Positions 15,000-24,306 are shown, numbered from the stretch's first letter. The stretch is 37,971 bases of DNA from Paludibacteraceae bacterium (GCA_017646805.1 JAGCLW010000013.1:1-37971); one strand, 5' to 3'. The notes: generated from the letters alone by a model not told the origin. A program made the numbers and translations.

Positions 15000-16409
15000 A
15001 TGAAAAAATTTATGGACGAAAATTTTCTGTTAAAAACAGAAACAGCTCAAAAATTATATCATGAGCACGCAAAAAAAATGCCTATCATTGACTACCATTG
15101 TCACCTCATTCCTAAAATGGTTGCCGATGATTATCGTTTTTCTTCTTTGACAGAAATTTGGTTAGGTGGAGACCACTACAAATGGCGTGCTATGCGTTCA
15201 AATGGAGTAGACGAACGTTATTGTACAGGAAAAGACACTACAGATTGGGAAAAATTTGAAAAATGGGCTGCAACAGTTCCTTACACATTCCGCAACCCAC
15301 TTTATCATTGGACTCACCTTGAATTAAAAACTGCATTTGGAATTGATAAAATCTTAAATCCATCTACAGCAAAAGAAATCTTTGACGAATGTAATGACAA
15401 ATTACAAAACGATCCTAATTATACCGCTCGAGGATTCATGCGTCGTTATGGAGTAGAATGCGTTTGTACAACAGACGATCCTATCGACTCATTGGAACAT
15501 CACATCGCAACTCGCGAGAGCGGATTTGAAATCAAAATGCTACCAACTTGGCGTCCAGACAAAGCTATGGCAGTAGAAGTTCCTGCAAACTTTGTTGCTT
15601 ATGTTGAAAAACTATCGGAAGTATCTGGAGTAAAAATCTCTAAATTCGCAGACTTGATCGAAGCTCTTCGTGTTCGTCACAAATTCTTTGAAGAACAAGG
15701 ATGTAAACTATCAGACCATGGAATTGAAGAATTCTATGCAGAAGATTATACAGATGCTGAAATTGAAGCCATTTTCAACAAAGTATATGGAGGCAAAGAA
15801 TTAACTCAAGAAGAAATCTTGAAATTCAAATCTGCCATGATGATTGAATTTGCAATCATGGATTGGGAAACAAATTGGACACAACAATTCCACTATGGTG
15901 CAATTCGCGACAACAACTCTAAAATGTTTAAACTTTTAGGACCAGACACAGGATTTGACTCAATCGGAGAATTTACTACTGCTAAAAAAATGTCTAAATT
16001 CTTAGACAAATTGAACGCACAAGGAAAATTAGCAAAAACAATTCTATACAACCTAAATCCATGTGCAAACGAAGTAATCGCAACTATGTTAGGAAACTTC
16101 CAAGACGGTAGCGTTCCAGGAAAAATCCAATTTGGTTCTGGTTGGTGGTTCTTAGATCAAAAAGATGGTATGGAAAAACAAATGAATGCACTTTCTGTAC
16201 TTGGACTTCTTAGTCGTTTTGTTGGAATGCTAACAGATTCTCGTTCGTTCCTTTCTTACCCTCGTCACGAATATTTCCGTCGCACACTTTGTAATCTTGT
16301 CGGAACAGATGTTGAAAACGGAGAAATTCCTGCAAGTGAAATGGAACGCGTAAATCAAATGATTGAAGACATTTGCTACAACAATGCAAAAAATTTCTTC
16401 CAATTTTAA
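15000..16409 (+). CDS. uxaC: Uronate isomerase
   Basis: A 469-residue protein, the usual length of UxaC, an amidohydrolase-superfamily enzyme. It converts D-glucuronate to D-fructuronate and D-galacturonate to D-tagaturonate. Visible family marks: IIDYHCHLIPKM (the HxH metal site, residues near 33), LTEIWLGGDHYKWRAMRSNG, CTTDDPIDSLEHH, LPTWRPDKAM and the C-terminal LTDSRSFLSYPRHEYFRR. It is the first gene of the uronate block, with its own promoter and a hairpin terminator just downstream. Codons such as CGT are more frequent than in most neighbours, which suggests strong expression. Confidence 0.95.
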   Translation: MKKFMDENFLLKTETAQKLYHEHAKKMPIIDYHCHLIPKMVADDYRFSSLTEIWLGGDHYKWRAMRSNGVDERYCTGKDTTDWEKFEKWAATVPYTFRNPLYHWTHLELKTAFGIDKILNPSTAKEIFDECNDKLQNDPNYTARGFMRRYGVECVCTTDDPIDSLEHHIATRESGFEIKMLPTWRPDKAMAVEVPANFVAYVEKLSEVSGVKISKFADLIEALRVRHKFFEEQGCKLSDHGIEEFYAEDYTDAEIEAIFNKVYGGKELTQEEILKFKSAMMIEFAIMDWETNWTQQFHYGAIRDNNSKMFKLLGPDTGFDSIGEFTTAKKMSKFLDKLNAQGKLAKTILYNLNPCANEVIATMLGNFQDGSVPGKIQFGSGWWFLDQKDGMEKQMNALSVLGLLSRFVGMLTDSRSFLSYPRHEYFRRTLCNLVGTDVENGEIPASEMERVNQMIEDICYNNAKNFFQF

Positions 16410-16433
16410 ATAACAATTAAAAACAAAAAAAAT

Positions 16434-16469
16434 AAAAAAGAGACTTTGTTTTTTCAAGGTCTCTTTTTT
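16434..16469 (+). terminator. uxaC terminator
   Basis: AAAAAAGAGACTTTG pairs with CAAGGTCTCTTTTTT with one G-U pair and is followed by T-rich sequence. Confidence 0.8.
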
Positions 16470-16535
16470 ATTTAAAAAAAACATATCTACGCTTAAAAAT
16501 ATCCACAAACAAGAAACAAATCTCAATAATTTTAT

Positions 16536-16543
16536 TATCTTTG
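16536..16543 (+). promoter_or_regulatory. -7 box for kdgK
   Basis: TATCTTTG lies 49 nt before the kdgK ATG and downstream of the uxaC terminator. No clear -33 TTTG was found. It implies kdgK can be transcribed separately from uxaC. Confidence 0.6.
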
Positions 16544-16592
16544 CAACGATAAAAAACAAAATATTTTAATTTTTAATAAAAACATAAAAATC

Positions 16593-17615
16593 ATGGCAAA
16601 AATCGTAACAATGGGTGAAATCATGTTGAGACTTTCAACTCCTGGTAACACTCGCTTTGTTCAAGCAGACTCTTTTGATGTAGTTTATGGTGGTGGAGAA
16701 GCTAACGTAGCTGTTAGTGCTGCCAATTATGGTCACGAAGCTTATTTTGTATCAAAGCTTCCAAAACATGAAATCGGACAATCTGCTGTTAATGCACTTC
16801 GCAAATACGGTGTAAAAACAGACTTCATTGCTCGTGGTGGAGACAGAGTAGGTATCTACTTCCTTGAAACTGGAGCATCTATGCGTCCTTCAAAAGTTAT
16901 TTATGACCGTGCAAACTCTGCAATTGCTGAAGCTAATCCTGAAGATTTTGATTTTGATGCAATCATGGAAGGTGCAGATTGGTTCCACTGGTCAGGTATT
17001 ACTCCTGCCATCTCTGACAAATCAGCAGAATTAACAAAATTAGCATGTGAAGCAGCAAAACGTCATGGAGTAACAGTTTCTGTAGACTTAAATTTCCGCA
17101 AAAAACTATGGACATCAGAAAAAGCCATTTCTATCATGAAACCTTTAATGCAATACGTAGATGTTTGTATCGGAAACGAAGAAGATGCAGAACTATGTTT
17201 AGGTTTCAAACCAGAAGCTGATGTTGAAGCTGGAGAAACAGGAGCAGAAGGATACTATGCAATCTTCAAACAAATGGCTGAACAATTTGGATTCAAATAT
17301 GTAATTTCTACTTTACGTGAATCATTCTCAGCAACTCACAACGGTTGGAAAGCATTGATCTACAACGGAAAAGAATTCTATCAATCTAAAAGATACGACA
17401 TCAACCCAATTATCGACCGTGTTGGTGGTGGAGACTCATTCTCAGGAGGAATTATCCATGGATTGTTGACAAAACCTAACCAAGGTGAAGCTTTGGAATT
17501 TGCAGTTGCAGCTTCAGCATTGAAACATACAATCAATGGAGACTTCAACCTTGTTTCTGTTGAGGAAGTTGAATCATTAGCCGGAGGTAATGCTAACGGA
17601 CGTGTTCAACGTTAA
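16593..17615 (+). CDS. kdgK: 2-dehydro-3-deoxygluconokinase (KDG kinase)
   Basis: A 340-residue PfkB-family kinase. The opening MAKIVTMGEIMLRL, the GGGEANVAVSAANYG substrate-side glycines, DLNFRKKLW and the catalytic motif GGGDSFSGG (Asp281 as catalytic base) match KDG kinases. It phosphorylates 2-keto-3-deoxygluconate to KDPG with ATP, the step before Eda. Its neighbour eda supports the assignment. A 17-bp hairpin lies between kdgK and eda, with no new promoter visible. Confidence 0.93.
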   Translation: MAKIVTMGEIMLRLSTPGNTRFVQADSFDVVYGGGEANVAVSAANYGHEAYFVSKLPKHEIGQSAVNALRKYGVKTDFIARGGDRVGIYFLETGASMRPSKVIYDRANSAIAEANPEDFDFDAIMEGADWFHWSGITPAISDKSAELTKLACEAAKRHGVTVSVDLNFRKKLWTSEKAISIMKPLMQYVDVCIGNEEDAELCLGFKPEADVEAGETGAEGYYAIFKQMAEQFGFKYVISTLRESFSATHNGWKALIYNGKEFYQSKRYDINPIIDRVGGGDSFSGGIIHGLLTKPNQGEALEFAVAASALKHTINGDFNLVSVEEVESLAGGNANGRVQR

Positions 17616-17630
17616 TTTAATAAAATAATA

Positions 17631-17675
17631 AATGACGATTTACAACGAAAAAAAACAACGTTGTAAATCGTCATT
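17631..17675 (+). terminator. 17-bp hairpin between kdgK and eda
   Basis: AATGACGATTTACAACG (17631-17647) pairs perfectly with CGTTGTAAATCGTCATT (17659-17675), with an 11-nt A-rich loop. It is followed by an AT-rich stretch with TTTTTT 10 nt later, not directly after the stem. It may be a partial terminator or an RNA-stability or processing element, because eda has no visible promoter of its own. Confidence 0.75.
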
Positions 17676-17716
17676 ATCTTATATATTTTTTCAAAAAGAA
17701 TAAAAAAAACAATAAA

Positions 17717-18385
17717 ATGGCTAAATTTGATAAAACCGCTGTGATGAATAAAATCGGAGAAACCGGAATGGTTCCTGTATTTTATCACAAAGATGTTGAA
17801 GTTGCAAAAAACGTAGTAAAAGCTTGTTACGAAGGTGGTGTTCGTGCGTTTGAATTCACTAACCGTGGAGATTTCGCTCAAGACGTATTTGCAGAACTTG
17901 TAAAATGGGCAGACAAAGAATGTCCTGAATTGGCTCTTGGAATCGGTTCTGTTGTTGACGCTCCAACTGCTGCAATGTACATTCAATTGGGTGCAAACTT
18001 TATTGTTGGACCTTTGTTCAATGAAGACATCGCTCCGGTTTGTAACCGTCGTTGCGTAACATATTGTCCAGGCTGTCTTACACCATCTGAAATTGGGAAA
18101 GCTCAAGAATTAGGATGCGATTTCACAAAAGTATTCCCTGGAGATGTTGTCGGAACAAATCTTATCAAAGGACTTATGGCTCCTATGCCTTGGTCAAAAA
18201 TCATGGTAACAGGAGGCGTTGCTCCAGAAAAAGAAAATCTTGAAAAATGGTTTGCTGCCGGAGTATTCTGTGTTGGAATGGGTTCTAAACTATTCCCTGG
18301 AGACAAAGTAAAAACACAAGATTGGGCTTATGTAACAAACAAATGCAAAGAATGTTTGGACATCATTAAAGAAATTCGCAAATAA
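17717..18385 (+). CDS. eda: KDPG aldolase (2-keto-3-deoxy-6-phosphogluconate aldolase)
   Basis: A 222-residue class I aldolase of the KDPG/KHG family. The Schiff-base lysine K138 is in FTKVFPGDVVG, the catalytic Glu46 in AFEFTNRG, and YCPGCLTPSEI with MVTGGVAP completes the phosphate-binding side. It splits KDPG to pyruvate and glyceraldehyde 3-phosphate, finishing the uronate route. It lies 102 nt after kdgK across a hairpin and before a second hairpin that precedes the transporter. Confidence 0.93.
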   Translation: MAKFDKTAVMNKIGETGMVPVFYHKDVEVAKNVVKACYEGGVRAFEFTNRGDFAQDVFAELVKWADKECPELALGIGSVVDAPTAAMYIQLGANFIVGPLFNEDIAPVCNRRCVTYCPGCLTPSEIGKAQELGCDFTKVFPGDVVGTNLIKGLMAPMPWSKIMVTGGVAPEKENLEKWFAAGVFCVGMGSKLFPGDKVKTQDWAYVTNKCKECLDIIKEIRK

Positions 18386-18412
18386 TCAAAAAATTTGCAA
18401 AATATATTTTTC

Positions 18413-18464
18413 ATAAGCGAATTATGGACTACGATTGAAGCCCGTAGTTCGCTTATATTTTTTT
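18413..18464 (+). terminator. Bulged hairpin with T-run between eda and exuT
   Basis: ATAAGCGAA (18413-18421) pairs with TTCGCTTAT (18448-18456), and CTACG (18429-18433) with CGTAG (18443-18447). The left strand has a 7-nt bulge. A run of T follows. No promoter is visible between it and the transporter ATG at 18487. Confidence 0.75.
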
Positions 18465-18486
18465 TAACCCAAAAACATTTATTACT

Positions 18487-19878
18487 ATGAGTAACGTAAA
18501 AAATGTAACTGAAAAAATTGGAAAATACAGATGGACGATTGCTGCCCTTTTGCTTTTTTCAACAACAGTTAACTACATGGACCGTAACGTTATCGGTTTC
18601 TTAAAAGATTATTTTTGTTCAGAAGAAGGTTTTGGCTGGACATCACAAGATTTCTCATACCTCACTTCTATTTTTACATTATTCTACGCTGGATTTACAC
18701 TTGTAGCAGGTTGGATTATTGACAAAATTGGGACAAAAGTTGGTCTTGCGGCATCTTTAATTCTTTGGTCTGTAGCTGGAATTGCGAGTGCATTCATGGG
18801 AAAAGGATTAATTCCTCACTGTATTGCTCGTTCTATGTTTGGTGCCGGAGAAGCAGGAAACTTCCCTGCATCTATCAAAGCTGTAGCAGAATGGTTTCCT
18901 AAAAAAGAACGTGCTTTAGCAACTGGTATTTTCAATTCAGGATCAAATATCGGAGCTATGATTTGTGCGATATTTGTTCCATGGTGTTTGCTTACTTGGA
19001 CTGAAGGATCAGAATTTCTTGGTTCTCTTCACGGATGGCAAATGGCATTCATTATCACAGGTTTAATTGGATTTATTTGGTTAATCTTTTGGGGATTTTT
19101 CTACAAATCACCAAAGAAAATGTTAGAAGAAGGACGTATCGGTCAAGCAGAATACGAATACATCAATAGCGATGCAGACGAAGCTCCAGCAGTAGCAGAA
19201 GAAGAAGATACAAAAAGTGTTTCTTGGGGAAAAATGCTTACTTACAAACAAACATGGAGTTTTGCAGCAGGTAAATTCCTTACTGATGGTATTTGGTGGT
19301 TCCTTCTTTTCTGGTTGCCTACATACGTAAAACAACAATTCTGTGGCGGAATGTCTGCTGATGATACAGCTTACACAGTTATGATCACAAACTTTATTGT
19401 ATTCGGTGTAGCTATCGTAGGTTCTGTTTACGGAGGTTCAATTCCTTTGACACTTATCAATAAAGGATGGGAAACATATAAAGCGAGAATGACTTCTCTT
19501 TTGATAATTGCGTGTGTTCCACTACTTTTGCTTCTTACGCAAACTGTAGCTAAATTTGATGGAATGACAGGACTTGTTCTTGCTATCACTATCATTTCTC
19601 TTGCTGGAGCTGCACACCAAGCTTGGTCTGCAAACTTATTCTCAACTGTTTCGGACATGTTCCCTAAAAAAGCCGTTGGTACAGTAACAGGAATTGGTAC
19701 TGCAATGGGAGGTCTTGGAGGAGTTCTTGTTCAACTTCTTGCTGGATATTGTGACCAACAACTTGGAACTGAAAAAGGTTATGCAGTTATGTTTGCAGTT
19801 TGTGCATTCGCATACTTACTTGCCTATATCTGCATGAAAACTTTAGTGCCTAAACACAAACCTATTACAGATTTATAA
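18487..19878 (+). CDS. exuT: Hexuronate MFS transporter (ExuT-type)
   Basis: A 463-residue membrane protein with about 12 hydrophobic segments and a central charged loop (SDADEAPAVAEEEDTKSVSW, near residue 228). YMDRNVIGFLKDYF, RSMFGAGEAGNFPASIKAVAEWFP and ATGIFNSGSNIGAM are marks of the anion:cation symporter (ACS) MFS family that includes ExuT and GudP. It imports galacturonate/glucuronate with protons, in keeping with uxaC-kdgK-eda upstream. The family call is strong; the exact uronate is inferred from context. A strong terminator follows. Confidence 0.88.
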   Translation: MSNVKNVTEKIGKYRWTIAALLLFSTTVNYMDRNVIGFLKDYFCSEEGFGWTSQDFSYLTSIFTLFYAGFTLVAGWIIDKIGTKVGLAASLILWSVAGIASAFMGKGLIPHCIARSMFGAGEAGNFPASIKAVAEWFPKKERALATGIFNSGSNIGAMICAIFVPWCLLTWTEGSEFLGSLHGWQMAFIITGLIGFIWLIFWGFFYKSPKKMLEEGRIGQAEYEYINSDADEAPAVAEEEDTKSVSWGKMLTYKQTWSFAAGKFLTDGIWWFLLFWLPTYVKQQFCGGMSADDTAYTVMITNFIVFGVAIVGSVYGGSIPLTLINKGWETYKARMTSLLIIACVPLLLLLTQTVAKFDGMTGLVLAITIISLAGAAHQAWSANLFSTVSDMFPKKAVGTVTGIGTAMGGLGGVLVQLLAGYCDQQLGTEKGYAVMFAVCAFAYLLAYICMKTLVPKHKPITDL

Positions 19879-19895
19879 TATATAAATAAATCAAC

Positions 19896-19928
19896 AAAAA
19901 AAAGGTCGCTAATTAGCGACCTTTTTTT
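19896..19928. terminator. Terminator after exuT, shared with the convergent glycosyltransferase gene
   Basis: A-run plus GGTCGCTAA/TTAGCGACC plus T-run, a perfect palindromic stem about 16 bp long. It lies between two convergent genes and can act on both strands. Confidence 0.88.
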
Positions 19929-19947
19929 TATTTCAAAACAATATTTT

Positions 19948-21375
19948 TCATTTTTGATTCAATCGAGACATAAGTTCTATTGTTCTTAAAAAATCTTTGT
20001 ATCGATTATTTGAATTAACTTTTTCAATCGAAAGTACCGCATCACTATTGCCTTCCCAACGCCGACAGAGATACAACGATTCATAAATACGCCCAATCTT
20101 CCATTCTCGACCTATTCGTAATCCTAAAGCGTAATCTTCTCCATAACTTGTATTAGGAACATTGATTTTTCTCAAAAGAGGAGTATAAAACGCACGAGGT
20201 GCACCCAATCCATTGATTCTCAAAGAATTATTCATTCCGTTATCATCTGTCCATTCTTTATGATCAATCAAACCCGGAGGAATTATATTCATTTCAAAAT
20301 CAGTCATCGTATACGAACCTATCACCATTGCGTAATTTCCTTCATAAAATTTATCAACAATCTTTTGTAACGTATGTTTGCTTTGATACAAATCATCACT
20401 ATCCAATTGTATTGCAAAACGACCACATGAATCATGATGAATTCCAACATTCCAACACCCTCCTATTCCTAAATCCATCTGATCAGGAATCACATGAATC
20501 AGTTGAGCATTCTCTCTTGCCAATTGTTGTAAAATTTCTGTTGTACCATCAGTAGAATGATTGTCAACAACGATAATGTTATATTTAAAATTCGTTGTTT
20601 GATTCAATGCAGAATTAACCGCATCAGCAATTGTTTTTTCTCGATTACGAACCGGAATAATAACCGAAGCTTCCACAGAAAATTCTTTTTCTAAAAGATT
20701 CACTTCTTGCATTTTTTTTGAATCAAGGCAACCTCCAATTGTTTGCAAATAAGACGTAAAAGCAGCCTCCATTTCCAACTGAACTTCACGATTTCGTGGA
20801 TTAACATAATCAAATTGTTTTTCGCCACTATTTCTCGTATCAACTTCAACCTCTGTATACAAAAATTCTGGGATACGAATCGTTTTTCTTTTCAACCAAA
20901 AAGAATAAAATCCTGCATAATTATAATTTCCAAAATCATCATTTTGTTGATTTTTAGAAATATACAATAAACTTCCAAAATCAAAATCATCTCTTACACT
21001 TCCCAACTGACGATCTATTGTTGGCGACGGTAATTTTTGATTATTTTTCACTACATAATGGTCTGCATAAACGATATCCGCCAACGTATCATTTGCAACT
21101 TGAGCCATTCGCTCTAATGCAAATTGAGACAAATAAAGTGGTGTGGATTTCGTATAAAAAACAAAAGAAGACGTAGGACAATCATTATATATTTTTGCCA
21201 TCGTTTTTGAAGAAAAAAGAGTGTCAATTTCCAACACTTTCATACCTGAAATTTCACACGATTCTCCACAACGACAAAGCACTACAATCTCTCGAACAAT
21301 TGACGATTGCATCAATGATTCAATCGTCAATTCCAAATCTTGCTTTGGTGCATTACAAACATAAACTTGCAACAT
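19948..21375 (-). CDS. Two-domain family 2 glycosyltransferase
   Basis: A 475-residue cytoplasmic protein with two GT-A-like halves. The C-terminal half, from residue about 237, is a clear GT2: [20 protein letters not shown], then [14 protein letters not shown] and QLDSDDLY with the DxD-type metal site, ending near [10 protein letters not shown]. The N-terminal half ([29 protein letters not shown]) looks like a degenerate GT2 domain without a clear DxD motif. The nucleotide-sugar and acceptor are unknown. It is monocistronic, with a minus-strand -7 box at 21422-21429, and convergent with exuT. Confidence 0.85.
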   Translation of the reverse strand: MLQVYVCNAPKQDLELTIESLMQSSIVREIVVLCRCGESCEISGMKVLEIDTLFSSKTMAKIYNDCPTSSFVFYTKSTPLYLSQFALERMAQVANDTLADIVYADHYVVKNNQKLPSPTIDRQLGSVRDDFDFGSLLYISKNQQNDDFGNYNYAGFYSFWLKRKTIRIPEFLYTEVEVDTRNSGEKQFDYVNPRNREVQLEMEAAFTSYLQTIGGCLDSKKMQEVNLLEKEFSVEASVIIPVRNREKTIADAVNSALNQTTNFKYNIIVVDNHSTDGTTEILQQLARENAQLIHVIPDQMDLGIGGCWNVGIHHDSCGRFAIQLDSDDLYQSKHTLQKIVDKFYEGNYAMVIGSYTMTDFEMNIIPPGLIDHKEWTDDNGMNNSLRINGLGAPRAFYTPLLRKINVPNTSYGEDYALGLRIGREWKIGRIYESLYLCRRWEGNSDAVLSIEKVNSNNRYKDFLRTIELMSRLNQK

Positions 21376-21421
21376 TTTTATTTTTTTTATTATTTATAAA
21401 ATTCAAGAAAAAACAATAGTT

Positions 21422-21429
21422 CAAAGATA
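21422..21429 (-). promoter_or_regulatory. -7 box for the glycosyltransferase gene
   Basis: TATCTTTG on the minus strand, 46 nt upstream of the start at 21375. It is divergent from the kinase promoter at 21473. Confidence 0.6.
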
Positions 21430-21472
21430 AGTTTTTTTTAGTGGAAAGAAAATAAAAATCAATAGAAAATTG

Positions 21473-21480
21473 TATTTTTG
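21473..21480 (+). promoter_or_regulatory. -7-like box for the BadF-type kinase gene
   Basis: TATTTTTG matches TAnnTTTG and lies 16 nt before the ATG at 21497. It overlaps the alternative ATG at 21470, which argues against that start. Confidence 0.5.
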
Positions 21481-21496
21481 TAAAAATTATAAAATC

Positions 21497-22300
21497 ATGA
21501 AACTAATCGCCGATAGCGGATCTACCAAAACCCATTGGTACATCAAAGAAACAAACAAACATATTTTCACAAAAGGATACAATCCTTATTTTGAATCAAC
21601 CGAAGAAATAAAACTCTCGATAAATCTTGAATTGTTGCCCCAAATAGAAAAAGAAAAAATTCAAGAAATCGAATTTTACGGAGCCGGTTGTTCTGCAGAA
21701 AAAAAACATATTGTAGAAAATGCCCTTAAAGAAATTTTTTCTGCAACAAAAATCATAGTAGAAAGTGATCTTCTCGGAGCCGCACGTGCATTATCCAACG
21801 ACGAAGAAAGCATCGTTTGCATTTTAGGCACAGGGAGCAATTCTTGTCTTTTTGACGGAAAAAAAATCATAAAAAACATCTCACCGGGAGGTTTTATTCT
21901 TGGAGACGAAGGTAGTGGAGCCGTTTTAGGAAAACTTTTCATCAGCGACCTTCTCAAAAATCAAATTGAACCAGAACTAACAGATCTTTTCCGAAACGAA
22001 TATCCAGAATTATCCACGCCGTCCATCATCGACGCCGTCTACCGAAAACCTTTTCCAAACCGTTTTCTTGCTCAATTCTCAAAATTTATTCATACTCACA
22101 GAAATCACACCTATTGTAAAACACTTTTACACAATCATTTCTCAGCATTTTTCTCACGGTGCATAACTCAATACAACAGAAATGATTTACCAATTCATTT
22201 TGTAGGTTCAATTGCATACTACTTCAAAGAAGAACTTCTTGAATCTGCTCAAAAATATGGCTATCAAATCAAAAAAATACAAAAAGACCCTATTTGCTAA
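21497..22300 (+). CDS. BadF/BadG-type N-acetylglucosamine kinase-like protein
   Basis: I choose ATG 21497 (267 residues), giving MKLIADSGSTKTHWY with the ASKHA phosphate-1 motif directly at the start. The upstream ATG at 21470 lies in the promoter. Other family marks: FYGAGCSAEKK, ILGTGSNSCLFDG (phosphate 2), GGFILGDEGSGAVLGK and HFVGSIAYYF (adenosine). These kinases phosphorylate GlcNAc or similar sugars from wall or glycan turnover. The C-terminus ends KIQKDPIC, several residues short of the extended tail I recall in relatives. No operon partner is evident; yebC follows with its own promoter. Confidence 0.8.
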   Translation: MKLIADSGSTKTHWYIKETNKHIFTKGYNPYFESTEEIKLSINLELLPQIEKEKIQEIEFYGAGCSAEKKHIVENALKEIFSATKIIVESDLLGAARALSNDEESIVCILGTGSNSCLFDGKKIIKNISPGGFILGDEGSGAVLGKLFISDLLKNQIEPELTDLFRNEYPELSTPSIIDAVYRKPFPNRFLAQFSKFIHTHRNHTYCKTLLHNHFSAFFSRCITQYNRNDLPIHFVGSIAYYFKEELLESAQKYGYQIKKIQKDPIC

Positions 22301-22313
22301 CGCTGAAAATATT

Positions 22314-22343
22314 TTTGATTTCTCTTATTTTTTCCTATCTTTG
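22314..22343 (+). promoter_or_regulatory. Promoter of yebC
   Basis: TTTG (22314-22317), 18 nt, TATCTTTG (22336-22343), close to consensus; 51 nt before the yebC ATG. Confidence 0.75.
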
Positions 22344-22394
22344 TATTTTCGTATAAAAAGTCAATATTAACAACAAAAAAATAAAAAAAATACA

Positions 22395-23108
22395 ATGGGT
22401 AGAGCGTTTGAATATCGCAAAGCGAGAAAATTAAAACGTTGGGGCAATATGGCTCGCACGTTTACAAAATTGGGAAAAGAAATCACAATGTGTGTAAAAG
22501 CCGGAGGAGCTGATCCTGCAGGAAATCCTCGTCTTCGTGCATTGATGCAAAATGCAAAAGCTGCTGCAATGCCAAAAGAAAATGTAGAACGTGCAATCAA
22601 ACGAGCAACATCAAAAGACGAAGGCGATTACAAAGAAATGGTATACGAAGGCTATGGACCTCATGGAATTGCCATCGTAGTAGAAACAGCAACAGACAAC
22701 ACAACTCGTACAGTAGCCAACGTACGTAGTTATTTCAATAAAGTAGGAGGCTCACTCGGAACGACAGGTTCGCTTTCTTTCATGTTTGAACGCAAATCCG
22801 TATTCAAAGTGAAAGAAAAAGAAGGTGTTGATATGGAAGAATTAGAATTAGAACTAATTGATTACGGTGTCGATGAAATCTTTGCTGAAGAAGGAACTAT
22901 CATGATATACGGAGCATTTGAATCATTCAATGATATTCAAAAATATTTGGAAGAAAATCAATTTGAAATTGAAAGTGCTGAATTTGAACGTATTCCGAAT
23001 GACACAAAAGAATTGTCAGAAGAAGAAAAAGAACTCGTCAACAAACTAATCGAAAAATTAGAAGACGACGAAGATGTTCAAAACGTATTTCACAATATGC
23101 AAGAATAA
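22395..23108 (+). CDS. yebC: YebC/PmpR family protein (TACO1-like)
   Basis: A 237-residue protein of normal family length. It has the N-terminal basic domain (MGRAFEYRKARKLKRWGNMA, with KLGKEI and GGADPAGNPRL), AMPKENVERAIKRA, and YEGYGPHGIAIVVETATDN, all strongly conserved YebC blocks. Recent work on the family links it to relief of ribosome stalling on proline-rich stretches; older annotation calls it a transcriptional regulator. The C-terminal region is acidic (EKLEDDEDVQN). The secreted unknown follows after 36 nt. Confidence 0.93.
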   Translation: MGRAFEYRKARKLKRWGNMARTFTKLGKEITMCVKAGGADPAGNPRLRALMQNAKAAAMPKENVERAIKRATSKDEGDYKEMVYEGYGPHGIAIVVETATDNTTRTVANVRSYFNKVGGSLGTTGSLSFMFERKSVFKVKEKEGVDMEELELELIDYGVDEIFAEEGTIMIYGAFESFNDIQKYLEENQFEIESAEFERIPNDTKELSEEEKELVNKLIEKLEDDEDVQNVFHNMQE

Positions 23109-23144
23109 TCCATTCAAGATTTTACAATAAAAAAACTAATTCCT

Positions 23145-24218
23145 ATGAAAAAATTCTTTTTACTTCCATTTCTATCTTTTACACTCATCGTAACTGCTCA
23201 AAATGGAAATACGACGGAAAAACCTGAAGAAGTCATTCCGCCAACTGCAACTGCAACCACCGACTCTTTGTCAAAAATACAAGCAATCAAAATTTCGCAA
23301 ACTCTTGCTCCGCCAAGTAATGATTCAACAATCATGAAAGTGGAAGCTTCTGCACAAGACATCAACGATATGATGGCGGCTTTGATGACAGATGATCTTT
23401 TAAAGAAAAAAGGAATCAAAGTATCAGACAAATTACCTGAAGCAGAAAAAGAAATAAAAGCTCTTTTTGATGAATTACTAAACAAAGACACAAACGACGA
23501 AGAACGCATCAAAATCAATCAACAAATTTTTGAAAAAATGCAAGCAACGCTTCGTCTGTCAGGAAGTTTCTTCTATCAATTCAATTCATTGAAAAACATG
23601 GGTAGAATTTACTCTGACGACTATAACGTAAGAGCTTACACTTGGTGTTGCGAAATGGAAGATATGTCTTACAAATTCTACGGATTCATTCAAGATCTTG
23701 AAAACGACAAAGTTTATCGATTAGAACAACGTAGCGACAATCCAAGTTTATCTTTCCGCGAAGTATTCGTTCCTAGTGAAAGTGATATTCTTGCTCCTTA
23801 TCGTTGGTACGGTGCATTGTACTACAAAATCATCAACATCAAAAAAGGAAACGAACCTAAATACATTTTACTTGGTTGGAGTCAACTCAATCCAAATTTA
23901 AAAATGAAAGTTATTGACGTTCTCCAATTAGAAGAAGAAAAAATGCAATTAGGAAGTGCCATGTTCAAAGGCTACAACACTCGCGTACCAAGAGGATTGG
24001 CAACACGCATTGTCTTCCCTTATTGTGCCAACATGAACATGTCAATCGTTTATAATGAAAAAGACAAATGTTTTATTTTTGACCACATCACTCCACTTAG
24101 CGATGAAAACGGAAATCCTCTTGGTTGCAACGGACCAGATATGTCTTACGACATGTTAAAGAAAAAAGGATCTAAATGGGTATTGAAAACAGACGTTGAT
24201 GTAAAAAACAAAGAATAA
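23145..24218 (+). CDS. Secreted protein of unknown function
   Basis: A 357-residue protein with a signal peptide (residues 1-19, ending VTA-Q). Residues about 20-60 are a Thr/Pro/Ser-rich spacer, 65-130 are helical and charged, and 135-350 form a beta-rich domain with MGRIYSDDYNVRAYTWCCEM, YKFYGFIQDLEN, YKIINIKKGNEPKYILLGWS and FDHITPLSDENGNPLGCNGP. I recall similar sequences as conserved hypothetical proteins of Bacteroidales but know no function. No catalytic motif is obvious. It follows yebC by 36 nt and precedes a 15-bp hairpin. Confidence 0.8.
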   Translation: MKKFFLLPFLSFTLIVTAQNGNTTEKPEEVIPPTATATTDSLSKIQAIKISQTLAPPSNDSTIMKVEASAQDINDMMAALMTDDLLKKKGIKVSDKLPEAEKEIKALFDELLNKDTNDEERIKINQQIFEKMQATLRLSGSFFYQFNSLKNMGRIYSDDYNVRAYTWCCEMEDMSYKFYGFIQDLENDKVYRLEQRSDNPSLSFREVFVPSESDILAPYRWYGALYYKIINIKKGNEPKYILLGWSQLNPNLKMKVIDVLQLEEEKMQLGSAMFKGYNTRVPRGLATRIVFPYCANMNMSIVYNEKDKCFIFDHITPLSDENGNPLGCNGPDMSYDMLKKKGSKWVLKTDVDVKNKE

Positions 24219-24249
24219 AAAAATAAAAAAATTTTTTCTTAAAACAACT

Positions 24250-24286
24250 AACGCAATGTATTGATTGATATTCAATACATTGCGTT
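24250..24286. terminator. 15-bp hairpin upstream of the DPP III gene
   Basis: AACGCAATGTATTGA (24250-24264) pairs perfectly with TCAATACATTGCGTT (24272-24286), with a 7-nt loop. No strong T-run follows, so termination may be weak. It ends 20 nt before the DPP III ATG and may be a 5' leader structure. Confidence 0.6.
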
Positions 24287-24306
24287 TCTATGATAAACAA
24301 ACAGTT

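Noticed and set aside
17612..18106. Minus-strand ORF of 164 codons
   Set aside because: Antisense to eda, whose catalytic residues are clear.
24265..24306. Upstream TTG start for the DPP III gene
   Set aside because: It lies in the loop region of a hairpin, and the ATG at 24307 gives a proper signal peptide.
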